Assembly: GCA_018242525.1 (NCBI GenBank) | Contig: JAFEBS010000024.1 | Span: 62,001-126,000 of the forward strand | Origin: Planctomycetota bacterium | GTDB taxonomy: Bacteria; Planctomycetota; Planctomycetia; Planctomycetales; Planctomycetaceae | Reading direction: 5' to 3' | DNA length: 64,000 bases | Shown: one piece after another, positions 1 to 9,726 of the stretch | Numbering within the stretch: the stretch's first letter is position 1 | Layout: every line of letters begins with the position of its first letter | Notes under the pieces: generated by a model | Told to the model about the DNA's origin: nothing | Database searches by the model: none | The model's input: the letters and a program-made list of their open reading frames with translations, nothing else | Position numbers and translations under genes: made by a program

Positions 1-407
1 GTTTCAACAGCTGCATCGCCCAGTCCTTACGGTTCCCCGAGATAATCAATCACAGATGATCCTGTGAGTATCACTCGTAGACCGGACGGGGTCAATCTGC
101 GACCCGGTCGGCATTTGGGCAAACGGCATTTTCAAATGGCGGTCAATCAACTCCCAAAGGATCTGGATCACCCACGCGGACCAGCCTGGCCAACGAACTG
201 AACGGGCATCACTTCGGGATCCCCTGCCCTTGGACGGTGGCGTCGTGGGAACATCTCGGTATCCTCATGGGAGCATCGGTATCGCGCCTCTCGCCGTTGG
301 CTCAGGGTTTCATGACAGACCTGACATCGATTGACACCGAGTCAATGGCGATCGGTGCGCTGCCGCCTGCCGTCCTGCCCACCATCCCGCCTTCGGAGAG
401 TCCGCCG
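1..407. other. Gene-poor left edge
   Basis: No convincing gene is seen before the first start at 408. A frame open from 237 has no secretion signal at its own start, so I treat its first 57 codons as untranslated. Positions 117-144 match 60250-60277 at 26 of 28 bases; see the repeat entries. Confidence 0.6.
117..144 (+). repeat. Dispersed 28-bp repeat, copy 1
   Basis: Reads GGGCAAAyGGC then ATTTTCAAAw then GGCGGTC, where y and w mark the two positions that differ from the second copy at 60250-60277. Both copies are intergenic and in the same orientation. The function is unknown. Confidence 0.55.
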
Positions 408-3400
408 ATGAGTTTCCGTCCCTCGACCTGGATGTTCTCGGTCCTCGTCCTTGCACTTGCTCTGCCTGGCGTACCGTCCCGCGGCCGGGCGGAAGAAAAG
501 CCACTGGCCGAATTGCTGCCCAGGATCCCGCCCCAGGCACCGGAAGTGGCTCCCAAGACATTTGAACTGCAGCACGGGTTCAGCCTGGAACTGGTCGCTG
601 CCGAACCTCTCGTTGCTGACCCGATCGACGCCGCCTTCGACGAACAGAATCGAATGTACGTCGTCGAAATGTCCGATTACCCGTTCCTGCCCGAACAACG
701 CGTGCAGAAATACAAGGAGCAGCGTCCTGAAAGCTGGAGTCGCATCCGGTTGCTGACGGACACCAACCACGACGGTCAGATGGACAAGAGCACGGTCTTT
801 GCCGACAAACTGCGCTGGGCTCAATCGGTCTGCTGCTCCAAGGGAGGCGTGTATGTCCTGGCACCGCCGCATCTGTACTACATGAAGGACACCAGCGGAG
901 ATGATGTCGCCGACGTCAAGGAGATCCTTTGTACGGGGTTCAGCCAGACAAACGTCCAAGGTCTGGCGAACGGCCTGGAATGGGGCCGCGACAATGCGAT
1001 CTATTTTTCATCGGGACTGGCCGGGGGAGAATTGACGATTCCCGCAGCCGGAGGAAAGCCCGAACGCAAATTCACCCCTGGCCGACGTGATCTGCGACTG
1101 GATCCTGCCACCAACGAAATCACGATGGTCTCGGGCGGGCAGCAGTTCGGACATACCATTGACGATTTTGGCGAGAGATTCATCTGTTCCAACAGCAACC
1201 ACATTGTTCACGTCACCTGGCCACTGCATTACCTGGAACGAAACCCTCAATTGACCGTGCCAAGCACCACGCGCCCGATTGCCAAGGAGGGTTCCGCAGC
1301 GGTCGTCTTCCGGAAGAGTCCTGCGGAACCGTGGCGGCTGGTCCGAACAGCACGTCGTGCCGCAGATCCGGAATTTGCCAAACGCTTGCCCCCCACCGAA
1401 CTGGTACCCATCGGCTTTTTCACGTCCGCGACGGGAATCACAGTCTATCGAGGCGGAGCGTATCCCGAGGAGTTTCAGGGGAATGTCTTCATCGGCGATG
1501 TTGGTGGAAACCTGGTCCATCGCAAGAAGCTGACGCCCGACGGCATCAGTTTCGTGGCCGAGCGCATGGATCGCGATTGCGAATTCCTGACATCAACCGA
1601 CAACTGGTTTCGCCCGGCGAATTTCGTCAACGCGCCGGATGGAACGCTGTACATGCTGGATATGTATCGGGAAACGATCGAACACCCGGCATCGATCCCT
1701 GAAGACATCAAGGCCCTGTGCGATCTGGAGAGTGGCCATGACCGGGGCCGCATCTGGCGCCTAAGGTCGCCGGAGATGGTCCGGCTGGCACCACCGGATC
1801 TCAGCCAGGCGACGACGGTGGAACTGGTTGAACACCTGCTGTCACCGCACGGCGCAATCCGCGATACCGCCCAACGGCTGATCGTCGAACGGCAAAATAA
1901 ATCGGCAGTCGAACTGCTGCGTGCCATCACCGTGTCGTCATTGCCCTGGCTGCCGCAACGCAAGCAGGGGGTCAGTTCGGTCGCCCGCCTGCACGCCGCC
2001 TGGGCTCTGCACGGATTGAAGGCCCTGAATCCCACCGACGTCATGGGATTGCTGAAGGATCCCAATCCGCGAGTTCAACAGCACGGCATCATCCTGCTGG
2101 AAAGCGTCAATAACAGCGAATGTCTGAAAGAGATCGCAGCGGTCTTGACGGAAGGTTCGCCGCGCCTGCGCTGGCAGTGGGCGTTCACGCTGGGACAACT
2201 GGAACCTCGTCGCGCCGTTTCCGGCCTGAAAGAACTGGCTCCTGCTGCGGCATTGGACCCGGATCTGAGGACCGCGTGGTTGTCCTCCGTGCATCCTCAC
2301 ATGGGAACATTGGCGGTCGAATTGTTGGCTGGTGATTCGGAACCGGTGCGACCGCTGCTGGTGGAACTGGCCCGGTTGATTGGCTCGTCACCGACATCCG
2401 CCTCGTCGGTGCAATTACTGGTCGCAGTGACGAAGCCGAATGTGCCCGCTGCCACTCGTGCCCCGGTATTAACGTCACTGGGAGAAGGTCTGCGCCGCCG
2501 CGGTACTTCAATCGCAAAAGTCCTGGACGAAGCCAGGGCGACCGATGTCGTTCGATCACTGAACTCGGTCTACGAGCAGGCCGGTGCCATCGCCAAAGAT
2601 CCTGCGGCGAAGGAACCGGATCGCCTGGCCGCAATCTCCCTGCTGGCATTGGCGGAGGCTCCGCTGGTCGAGCAAACATTGTCGGAATTGTTCACGCCGC
2701 AAACATCACCGGCGCTGCAGCAGGCTGCGATCCGCTCCGTGATCGCCAGCAGTTCCCCCCGTTCCGTGGAGTTGATTATGACTCCCTGGAAAGCATTCGG
2801 TCCGGCTACACGCCGTGAAGTTGTCGATCAATTGATGACTTCGACCAAGGGGGCGACGGCATTGGTCGGTGCGGTGAAAGCCGGAACGATCAAGATTGGG
2901 GAAATCGAGCGGGACAAGCGTCAATTGCTGCTGAATCACCCCAATCTGGCCGTCCGCGATGCTGCGATGAAGGTCCTGGCGGATCCGCCGAGTAATCGCA
3001 AGGAGGTCGTGTCGGACTATCAGGCGGCGCTGGATCTGGAGGGGAATGCCGAGCGGGGGCAGATGCTGTATGGCAAAACGTGCGTGCAATGTCATCGGGC
3101 CGGTACCGCCGGTCATCAGGTGGGACCGGATCTGGTCAGTGTCCAGAACAAATCGCCCGCGGACCTGCTGGTGGCAATCCTGGATCCCAACCGGGAAGCT
3201 CAGCCAAGCTTTCAGACATACACCGCGGTCACGACTCAGGGAACGATTCACACGGGACTGATCTCGGCAGAAACCGCGGCCACATTAACCTTGAGACGCG
3301 CGGAAGCGAAAGAGGACGTGGTGCTGCGTGACGCTCTGGAGGAATTGATTTCCACCGGCAAATCGCTGATGCCGGAAGGCCTGGAAAAGGACGTCGACAA

Positions 3401-3458
3401 ACAGGCTCTGGCGGATCTGATTGCGTTTATCAAGGCGCAGACGCCCCCCAAAAAATGA
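408..3458 (+). CDS. PVC-type membrane-bound dehydrogenase with C-terminal cytochrome c
   Basis: Secreted protein of about 1016 aa. The start at 408 follows a GGAGAG ribosome site and opens a clear signal peptide (MSFRPSTW, hydrophobic core, cut near SRGRA). Residues about 40-430 look like the beta-propeller of PVC-type dehydrogenases (motifs AAEPLVADPIDAAFDEQNR and LAGGELTIP). The middle is rich in HEAT-like helical repeats. The C-terminus has a c-type heme site CVQCH at about residues 892-896, followed by the GPDL and ILDPNREAQPSF signatures of this family. It probably oxidises a sugar or alcohol in the periplasm and passes electrons to the heme. Substrate unknown. It stands alone; a palindrome pair follows. 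Confidence 0.88.
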   Translation: MSFRPSTWMFSVLVLALALPGVPSRGRAEEKPLAELLPRIPPQAPEVAPKTFELQHGFSLELVAAEPLVADPIDAAFDEQNRMYVVEMSDYPFLPEQRVQKYKEQRPESWSRIRLLTDTNHDGQMDKSTVFADKLRWAQSVCCSKGGVYVLAPPHLYYMKDTSGDDVADVKEILCTGFSQTNVQGLANGLEWGRDNAIYFSSGLAGGELTIPAAGGKPERKFTPGRRDLRLDPATNEITMVSGGQQFGHTIDDFGERFICSNSNHIVHVTWPLHYLERNPQLTVPSTTRPIAKEGSAAVVFRKSPAEPWRLVRTARRAADPEFAKRLPPTELVPIGFFTSATGITVYRGGAYPEEFQGNVFIGDVGGNLVHRKKLTPDGISFVAERMDRDCEFLTSTDNWFRPANFVNAPDGTLYMLDMYRETIEHPASIPEDIKALCDLESGHDRGRIWRLRSPEMVRLAPPDLSQATTVELVEHLLSPHGAIRDTAQRLIVERQNKSAVELLRAITVSSLPWLPQRKQGVSSVARLHAAWALHGLKALNPTDVMGLLKDPNPRVQQHGIILLESVNNSECLKEIAAVLTEGSPRLRWQWAFTLGQLEPRRAVSGLKELAPAAALDPDLRTAWLSSVHPHMGTLAVELLAGDSEPVRPLLVELARLIGSSPTSASSVQLLVAVTKPNVPAATRAPVLTSLGEGLRRRGTSIAKVLDEARATDVVRSLNSVYEQAGAIAKDPAAKEPDRLAAISLLALAEAPLVEQTLSELFTPQTSPALQQAAIRSVIASSSPRSVELIMTPWKAFGPATRREVVDQLMTSTKGATALVGAVKAGTIKIGEIERDKRQLLLNHPNLAVRDAAMKVLADPPSNRKEVVSDYQAALDLEGNAERGQMLYGKTCVQCHRAGTAGHQVGPDLVSVQNKSPADLLVAILDPNREAQPSFQTYTAVTTQGTIHTGLISAETAATLTLRRAEAKEDVVLRDALEELISTGKSLMPEGLEKDVDKQALADLIAFIKAQTPPKK

Positions 3459-3510
3459 TTCGGGACCGTCAGCGCGGAGGAAGCAGCGAGAGATCCTTTT
3501 CGGAAATCAC

Positions 3511-3597
3511 GTAGGACGGACAATCCTGTCCGTCTTCCTCTTCAGTTCCCGTTCTTCGTCATTTCCTGTTTCAGACGGACAGGATTGTCCGTCCTAC
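3511..3597. repeat. REP/BIME-like inverted palindrome pair
   Basis: Two perfect 24-bp inverted arms lie at 3511-3534 and 3574-3597. Each arm is itself a small hairpin, GACGGACA - ATCC - TGTCCGTC. The right arm covers the last codons of the dioxygenase gene on the minus strand. A palindrome pair in opposite orientation is the usual layout of bacterial REP/BIME elements. It could also terminate transcription between the two convergent genes. Confidence 0.7.
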
Positions 3598-4364
3598 GAC
3601 CCAGCCCACATCAGTCCACCCGGCAGATCGCTACCGGAATATTCAATCTGGACGACACGTCGATGGCCAGGAAACCGGCACACAGACGAGGCATGCAGCA
3701 GCAGTGGTCGCATCAGCATCACATCGCCGGCAACGACGGAGACGATGTCTTCGCGCGAGGTGGCAATCCATTGAGAGACCTCGGCGGGCGACAACCGCCC
3801 GGCCAGGTGCGACCGGGGGATCACACGCAACGCTCCATGATCGGCATCGGCGTCGTCCAGATGAATCCGCAGAGCCAGCAGGTTTTCGGACAGTTCCACG
3901 GGTGGAAGGGCATGCACTACCCCGTCTTTGACCGGTCGCATTTCAAACCCGGGAACATCCCGCCGTTCCTGCACGGTAATGGTCACATCCTGATGCCACG
4001 CGACCGGCCAGTTCGCTTCCGGTGTCTTGTCAAAGAAGACTCCCTTCGCCGGCCTCGCCCCGGTCCCCAGCACCGCTCGAGCGAAATCAATGAACGGTGC
4101 CGCCGCGACAATCTCCCGGACCGCGGGGATCGCGTTCAACAGATTCCGAATGCCGTACAGTTCGCCATTTCGTCGAGCTTGAAACGGATCTCCGCTGCGA
4201 ACGCTGCCAGCGCCATCGCCCGATCCCTCGTCTGTCGACGATGACGCAGACCTCTCCGGCATGTCAGCACACAGCCTTCGCAGTTCTGCCACCATCCCGA
4301 CAGAAACCTGATTCCTGACGACGGCATATCCTTCGCGGTTCAGTTCCGTTGGCAAGTCGAACAT
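3594..4364 (-). CDS. Phytanoyl-CoA dioxygenase (PhyH) family protein
   Basis: 256 aa, usual for the family. It is an Fe(II)/2-oxoglutarate-dependent oxygenase on a double-stranded beta-helix. Visible iron ligands are H124 and D126 in WHQDVT and a distal H224 in LLLHASS. A following arginine near 235 would bind 2-oxoglutarate. The start has an excellent ribosome site, AAAGGAG, 6 bases upstream. There is no signal peptide, so it is cytoplasmic. The substrate cannot be deduced; bacterial members hydroxylate lipids, amino acids or secondary metabolites. REP-like palindromes of two different families flank the gene (3511-3597 and 4399-4521). Confidence 0.85.
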   Translation of the reverse strand: MFDLPTELNREGYAVVRNQVSVGMVAELRRLCADMPERSASSSTDEGSGDGAGSVRSGDPFQARRNGELYGIRNLLNAIPAVREIVAAAPFIDFARAVLGTGARPAKGVFFDKTPEANWPVAWHQDVTITVQERRDVPGFEMRPVKDGVVHALPPVELSENLLALRIHLDDADADHGALRVIPRSHLAGRLSPAEVSQWIATSREDIVSVVAGDVMLMRPLLLHASSVCRFPGHRRVVQIEYSGSDLPGGLMWAGS

Positions 4365-5030
4365 GAAATCTCCTTTGCGGACGGAAGCGGCCAGGAAGGT
4401 AGCCCTGTCGTTTTGCGACAGGTCGCGAGATTTCAGACAGACCTCTCAAACCGGTCCCCGCGGGTTCAGCTTCACCGCGTTTCTCTCCATCACGCTCCCT
4501 GTCTCGGAGCGACAGGGCTACTTTGGTCTCGTCGCTGTTCCGCCCTTCGTGCCTCGTGGCACCACGATCCTCTCAACATCCGAACGACGAAGATTCCTCG
4601 AACGCGATGAATAACGAGTTTCCAATCAACACGCCAGTACTCTGAACCGACAGCAGCTATGGCTAGGGAGACGATTCGCCAGCAACGAAGTTTCGACGGA
4701 GATATTGATGTAAACCGCTATCAACAGTACCGTCCTACGAGGGACCCTGCCAACGGCGGAAGCATTGTGGAGAACCGATCGATCCCATCCTGGCGTCGGC
4801 TTTGAGGCCCAACATCTAGTCATTCCGCTGCCATACTCGGTATTTCGCGCGCCACGCTTCGAACAAAACTCGCGGCGATCGGCATTTCACTTGATCGCAA
4901 GATCCGCATTATGACGTGACCACGCAATGGGAACTGCCGGGCACTGTACTGAGAACAAGCAATGAATCACGCGACGGTATACAGTGGTGAACAGAACTTT
5001 TTCCGCTCTACAGGCGCCGCACTTTTCTCT
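4365..5030. other. Intergenic region with a palindrome pair
   Basis: Non-coding gap of 666 bases between the phyH start and the GH57 stop. Apart from the palindrome pair at 4399-4521 I see no gene, RNA or promoter I can support. Short frames here lack ribosome sites and family resemblance. Confidence 0.6.
4399..4521. repeat. Second REP-like inverted palindrome pair
   Basis: 12-bp inverted arms at 4399-4410 (GTAGCCCTGTCG) and 4510-4521. Each lies beside a hairpin: CCTGTCG-TTTTG-CGACAGG at 4404-4422 and CCCTGTC-TCGGAGC-GACAGGG at 4497-4517. The sequence family differs from the pair at 3511-3597 but the geometry is the same. Confidence 0.6.
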
Positions 5031-7235
5031 TTACGTTGACGCTCCGACCAGTTCGCGGGTTGGGCGCAGTGTGGCCAGCGACCTTGCCTGTGAGACTGTC
5101 GTGTCGATCGACAGACACAACCGCACCGTCCAGCGTCCATCGGCGGGGGCCTGGAACTGCCAGTGGGGTAGTACGGAGCAGCTTTGGTGAACCAGCTCGA
5201 ATCCGCTTTCGGACTGGCTCACCGTTTGAATCGGTAGTGTCCAGAACGACGCGGGCTGCGAGGATTCCAGCGCTACGTCGATGCCCAGCCACTCATCCAC
5301 CAGCCCGATCCGGGAACTCGGGGTGGTACTCAAGCGAGAATCCAGAGTCCCCAGTGCCTGACCATGCTCGCCGTAGAAGTAGCGGTCGGACGCACCGGCT
5401 GGCATGGCGGCGAAGTTGAACTCCACGCCAAAGTGAATCGGCAGGTTCGCAGGCAGGTTCTCCAGCGAATAGACAATGTCGAGAGTCCCGCCTTCGTCGA
5501 CAGACAGAGCCACGGTCTTGGTGAGCTTCACCGTAAACGGGCCCAGCCGTCCTTCACGCCACATGCAGGCTTCCACACGTTCGGGGCCGCGGCGCATCTT
5601 CGATTGATACACCCCCTCGGTGAAATCTCCCAGTTCTCCATGCCCCTGAGCATAGGCGTCAAACAGCAGTCCCGGCTGGAAGAAGTGATCCACCAGGCTT
5701 TTGCGGGGCCAGTTGTCGTATTGCAGCTTCTGATCCAGGTCCGGCTGCTTGAAACAGATGCCGCCGTTCGGATCCACGCCACCGCCAGTACTGTGGCAGG
5801 CCTGGCCGGAATGCTGGCGAATGCGATCGTGATATGGTTCCGGGCGACGATTGAGCGTTGCCAGCAGGTTGGTCTGAATCGTCCGCAGATCCAGTTCGTA
5901 CAGATGGCCTCCGCGGCCCGGCGACAGGTACCCAATCATCCGGTCACCGGCCAGACGCAGTTCCTTGCGGGCGTCCAGGTTGAAATCATCCGCCTGGATA
6001 TCGACCCACGGTCCACGCCGTCCGGCGGCACTTTCCAGCAATGTATCCGCCGTGATCAGCTTGGCATAAACCGCATTGCGCAGGTGGGGCAGGTACAGCC
6101 CGCCAAACGCGCCGTGCCAGTACGGACAATTGCATTGGGCTCGATAAAGTTCCAGTCGCGCTGCGTCCACCAGTCGTTTTGCCGATTCGTCGGTGACCGT
6201 CGCGGCAGCCTCTTCGAGGCGATGGCTCACTTGCAGCATGCGCGAATACATCTCATTCGCTTCGGGATATTTCACCAGGAAGTTTCGCCAGAACCCGGCC
6301 CGCATGAATTGTTTCACCCGATGCCAGTCATGTCGTTGTTCCTGCTCGTGGATCAGGTTTCGGAAATGGCTTTGCTTTTCCGTCGGCAATGCCCATTCGG
6401 TCATCTCCCGATAGCTGGCGTCCGGCAGATAGACTCGCCGCGCCGGCGAAACGTGGTCCACTGTTTCGGCCATCGTGGTCACCTGCAGCCAGTCGCGATT
6501 CTCACGCAGCGCCGTAAAGAATCGCCGCAACCAGCCGTCGCGAAAGACCAGATCCTTCGATCCCGGCCAGACCCCGAACTTTTCTCCATCATCACCAAAC
6601 ACGAGGACTGAATTCGGCAGGCGTTCGCCGATTTCCCGGCAATAACTGATCGTTTCCTGCGGATCCCGGTAGGGAATCAGATACCGCAACCGTTCTCCGC
6701 CCGCAAAGACTTTCAACAGGCGCCCGTCCTCTTCCGTCAGCAGATAGTTATGCAGTTCGTCGTCCTGTACACCTGCATTCCGAAAGTGGGTGTCATCCAG
6801 CAATGTGTATTCCATGCCGGCTTCGGTGATGTCGCTGGCAAACGACTGCTCCCAGACGCGCTCGGGAACCCACATGCCCCGCACTTGAGTATCGAACACC
6901 TGTTCCAGATGCTGCTTGTAGGCGCGAATCTGACCAATCCGGTCCCGGCGCGGAATGCAGGCCAGAATGGACTCGTAGAACGGTCCTCCGAGAAGTTCCA
7001 ACTGCCCGCGCCGGACGAGTGCCCGCACGCGATTGATGTATTCCGGATGTTGTTCCGTCAGCCATTCCAGCAGACTGCCGGAAATGTGCATGACGACCGG
7101 CAATTCGGGAAACTCCTCCAGGACGTCCAGGAACGGGGCGTAGCTGTCGGCATACGCACCCTCGAAGACCCCGTCGAAATTTCCGATGGGCTGATGATTG
7201 TGAAGCGTCAAAACCAGTCGAACTCGGGCAGCCAT
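5031..7235 (-). CDS. Glycoside hydrolase family 57 alpha-amylase / 4-alpha-glucanotransferase
   Basis: 734 aa from the chosen start at 7235, which has AAAGGA upstream and begins directly at the conserved first strand. The GH57 motifs are clear: HNHQP (residues 12-16), the nucleophile motif WVPERVWEQ with E125, and the acid/base motif GDDGEKFG with D215/D216. These positions fit Thermococcus litoralis glucanotransferase (E123 and D214). The C-terminal half matches the beta-rich domains (DUF1925/DUF1926) of that subfamily. It should cleave and transfer alpha-1,4-glucan chains in glycogen or maltodextrin metabolism. No signal peptide, so cytoplasmic. No other glycogen gene is adjacent. Confidence 0.9.
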   Translation of the reverse strand: MAARVRLVLTLHNHQPIGNFDGVFEGAYADSYAPFLDVLEEFPELPVVMHISGSLLEWLTEQHPEYINRVRALVRRGQLELLGGPFYESILACIPRRDRIGQIRAYKQHLEQVFDTQVRGMWVPERVWEQSFASDITEAGMEYTLLDDTHFRNAGVQDDELHNYLLTEEDGRLLKVFAGGERLRYLIPYRDPQETISYCREIGERLPNSVLVFGDDGEKFGVWPGSKDLVFRDGWLRRFFTALRENRDWLQVTTMAETVDHVSPARRVYLPDASYREMTEWALPTEKQSHFRNLIHEQEQRHDWHRVKQFMRAGFWRNFLVKYPEANEMYSRMLQVSHRLEEAAATVTDESAKRLVDAARLELYRAQCNCPYWHGAFGGLYLPHLRNAVYAKLITADTLLESAAGRRGPWVDIQADDFNLDARKELRLAGDRMIGYLSPGRGGHLYELDLRTIQTNLLATLNRRPEPYHDRIRQHSGQACHSTGGGVDPNGGICFKQPDLDQKLQYDNWPRKSLVDHFFQPGLLFDAYAQGHGELGDFTEGVYQSKMRRGPERVEACMWREGRLGPFTVKLTKTVALSVDEGGTLDIVYSLENLPANLPIHFGVEFNFAAMPAGASDRYFYGEHGQALGTLDSRLSTTPSSRIGLVDEWLGIDVALESSQPASFWTLPIQTVSQSESGFELVHQSCSVLPHWQFQAPADGRWTVRLCLSIDTTVSQARSLATLRPTRELVGAST

Positions 7236-7644
7236 GCCAGGACATCCTTTCCCGAATGGCGGAGCGTCGCGCACTGTCGAGATTACTGAAGGCAGATTCA
7301 ACAACGGGAACAGCCCGTCGATGCAGTCGTTCCAGTCGGCAAAATCGTCATTTTGATCCCCGTCCTGTACCGAAACTCCTGTGACCCTCGTAACTCAACT
7401 CGATGGGGCAAGCTGGGGGGACTTTGCGATCGATCGTCCTTCGGAATTCCGCGCAGTGCTCGTCCCCGCGTGCATGGACAGGCTTCAGATCAGTCCTCTT
7501 AGTTGCGTGAAGCGCGTGGATGCCGCCTCTTGATCTTTCGTCAGTCCTGGAAATCATGACAATCGACGCCGGGTTTTCCTCAAGTCGATGTCTGGCTGTG
7601 ACCGAGACCAGTCGGTTGGAACTGAATTCTCTGGGAGTCCGCTG
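7236..7644. other. Divergent intergenic region
   Basis: Gap of 409 bases between the divergent GH57 and recombinase genes, so promoters for both must lie here. I cannot single out a convincing -35/-10 pair. No RNA gene or repeat is seen. Confidence 0.5.
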
Positions 7645-8598
7645 ATGCCGCCGCGTAAACGTCCGCCGGGTGTTGCCGCTCCCATTGGCGATCGACCCGC
7701 CGATCCGGCGCTGCATCTGCCGGGATTCGTGAACTATCTGCGGGCCGAATGCGGGCTGAGCGACAACACGGTGATGGCCTATCAACGCGATTTGACGCAA
7801 TTCGCCGAGTGGTATCGGTCCCATGGCCCGGCACGATTGCAACTGGTCGAGTTGCCGTTGTTTTCCAGCTACCTGGAATACCTGCATGCCCGGGACTACG
7901 CCGCGACCTCCGTGGCGAGACATCTGGTTTCGATCAAGATGTTCTTTCGCTATCTGGTGCTGGAAGGAATCCTGCCGGAAAGCATTGTTGAACTGGTGAA
8001 CTCGCCCAAGCTCTGGCAGCACCTTCCCAAGGTCCTCAGTCCCGAGAAAGTCGACGAACTGATCGCCGCCCCGACTCGCCAGGATCGTTACCCGCTGCGT
8101 GATCGCGCCCTGCTGGCGTTGATGTACGCGACCGGTTGCCGTGCTTCGGAAGTCTGCGCCATCACTCTGCGCGACATTCGACTCGACGAAGGGTATTGCC
8201 GCTGTCATGGCAAGGGAAACAAGGAGCGAATGGTCTCGTTAAACCCGGTGGCCCGCGCGGCGGTCGAAGCATACATGCTGCACGAACGACCGAAACTGCT
8301 GAAGCGAGACGATGAACAGGCTGCGCCATTGCTGGTCTCCCGGGGCGGAAGGTCACTCAGTCGAATCACCGTCTGGAAACTGGTGAAGCGTTACGCGGCC
8401 CGGATCGGAGGCAGTCGGGAGATCAGCCCACATACTCTGCGTCACAGCTTCGCGACTCACATGCTGGCTCGAGGGGCCGAGATTCGCGCTCTGCAGGAAC
8501 TGCTCGGCCATGCCAGCATTCGCACGACACAGATCTACACCCAGGTCGAGCACAGCCGCCTGAAGACAATCCACGAACGTTGCCACCCGCGTGGTTGA
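7645..8598 (+). CDS. xerD: Tyrosine recombinase XerC/XerD
   Basis: 317 aa. The start at 7645 follows GGGAG. An N-terminal SAM-like DNA-binding domain (AECGLSDNTVMAYQRDL) precedes the catalytic domain, whose full residue set is present: R166 (GCRASEV), K190 (GKGNKER), H263 and R266 (HTLRHS), H289 (LGHAS) and nucleophile Y298 (TQIYTQV). Length and motifs fit the housekeeping Xer proteins that resolve chromosome dimers at dif, rather than a phage integrase. No attachment site or mobile cargo is next to it. XerC and XerD cannot be told apart with certainty here, so the symbol is provisional. Confidence 0.87.
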   Translation: MPPRKRPPGVAAPIGDRPADPALHLPGFVNYLRAECGLSDNTVMAYQRDLTQFAEWYRSHGPARLQLVELPLFSSYLEYLHARDYAATSVARHLVSIKMFFRYLVLEGILPESIVELVNSPKLWQHLPKVLSPEKVDELIAAPTRQDRYPLRDRALLALMYATGCRASEVCAITLRDIRLDEGYCRCHGKGNKERMVSLNPVARAAVEAYMLHERPKLLKRDDEQAAPLLVSRGGRSLSRITVWKLVKRYAARIGGSREISPHTLRHSFATHMLARGAEIRALQELLGHASIRTTQIYTQVEHSRLKTIHERCHPRG

Positions 8599-8685
8599 AT
8601 GGATCTCGCATTACTGATGCGATCTGGTAGACTATGCCGTTTGATCGGAGACTCTTCCCTCCTCCTGCTTTCGAAGGCATCCACC

Positions 8686-9432
8686 GTGCAGCCGATTTCC
8701 CGCCGTGAGTTTCAGCAGCAGACTTTGGGATCCCTGCTGACGTGGTCCCTGCTCGACACATTATTCGCCCGCAATGCGTTTGCCGACGAAGTGAAGCTGA
8801 TCGCTTCCAGGTGGCTGGCAGATATCAACGCGATGAGCCTGGATCTGAAAGGGAAGAAGCTGGCGCCGCTGGAATGGCAAAAGCAGGTGGAGCAACTGCT
8901 GGCCAGGGTCGATTTACCGGAACTGCTTCAGTTCATCAATTTCGACAAGCTGACCGCTGGAATCACGATGCAGGAACAGGGTGAGCTGAGTCTGCGACCC
9001 AAGTTCCCACAGGTCGAGGGCCTGCCGACCAACCTGGTCTATGGCAGCCAGGTGTTTGCCCTGAACAAGGATCGCAGTGTCGTTCCGCACGGTCACGACA
9101 ACATGGCGACCGCGTTCATCGTCTTGAAGGGGAACTTCCATGGACGTCATTACGACCGACTGGAAGACGACAAGACACACATGATCATCACCCCGACGAT
9201 CGATGGGACGTTCGGTGCAGGGGCGTATTCCACAGTGTCGGACCTGAAGGACAACGTACACTGGTTCCAGGCGAAGGAAGACCAGTCGTACATCTTCAAC
9301 ATCCACGTGATGAGCGTGAAACCGGGCGGAACCGGTCGAGTCTACATTGATCCCAACGGCGAAAAACTCGCAGGTGGCAAGATCAAGGTCCGAAAGATCG
9401 ACCACGCACAAGCCAACAAGTTGTATGGCTGA
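8686..9432 (+). CDS. Tat-exported cupin-like protein of unknown function
   Basis: 248 aa if read from GTG 8686, which has GAAGG 9 bases upstream. An in-frame ATG at 8599 directly after the recombinase stop is the alternative. The GTG start puts a twin-arginine signal at the N-terminus (ISRREF, hydrophobic stretch, cut near NAFA), which argues for it. The mature protein ends in a beta-rich segment with VPHGHDN and GNFHGRHYDR, resembling a metal-binding cupin. The family is not recognised with confidence. It probably folds in the cytoplasm and acts in the periplasm. Confidence 0.7.
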   Translation: MQPISRREFQQQTLGSLLTWSLLDTLFARNAFADEVKLIASRWLADINAMSLDLKGKKLAPLEWQKQVEQLLARVDLPELLQFINFDKLTAGITMQEQGELSLRPKFPQVEGLPTNLVYGSQVFALNKDRSVVPHGHDNMATAFIVLKGNFHGRHYDRLEDDKTHMIITPTIDGTFGAGAYSTVSDLKDNVHWFQAKEDQSYIFNIHVMSVKPGGTGRVYIDPNGEKLAGGKIKVRKIDHAQANKLYG

Positions 9433-9445
9433 GAATGTACCGTGA

Positions 9446-9466
9446 CCAGGGCGTTGGCGGCCCTGG
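9446..9466 (+). terminator. Possible weak terminator hairpin
   Basis: CCAGGGC (9446-9452) and GCCCTGG (9460-9466) form a 7-bp stem just after the cupin-like gene. No T-run follows, so intrinsic termination is uncertain. Confidence 0.3.
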
Positions 9467-9726
9467 CTGGATCTGCGGGACGAATCGATCTCAGCAGTTA
9501 CTGGTTTGGCCGGAGAAAAGTTTGATTTGTAAGCGTCCATGCGACTGATCGCCGATGGTGGAAATCGTTTCGGCGTCGGTCATGGAATAATACGGGGAAC
9601 TGTGCGGGTGATTGCCCGAATTCCTTCGCGGGCGCAGCAAGTCTCCGAATCGGGGTGGACTTCACGCAGAAATCCTTCATACTCTGTCATGTTGGCGTCT
9701 GCTGATGCGTTGAATGGAGATTTGGG

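Noticed and set aside
237..407. N-terminal extension of the PVC-type dehydrogenase
   Set aside because: The signal peptide and ribosome site both place the start at 408.
5364..6611. 415-codon open frame on the plus strand
   Set aside because: It lies wholly antisense to the GH57 gene, whose catalytic motifs are unmistakable; a high-GC shadow frame.
7645..8598. Integrase of a mobile element
   Set aside because: Length and motifs fit housekeeping XerC/D, and no attachment site, cargo or phage gene is adjacent.
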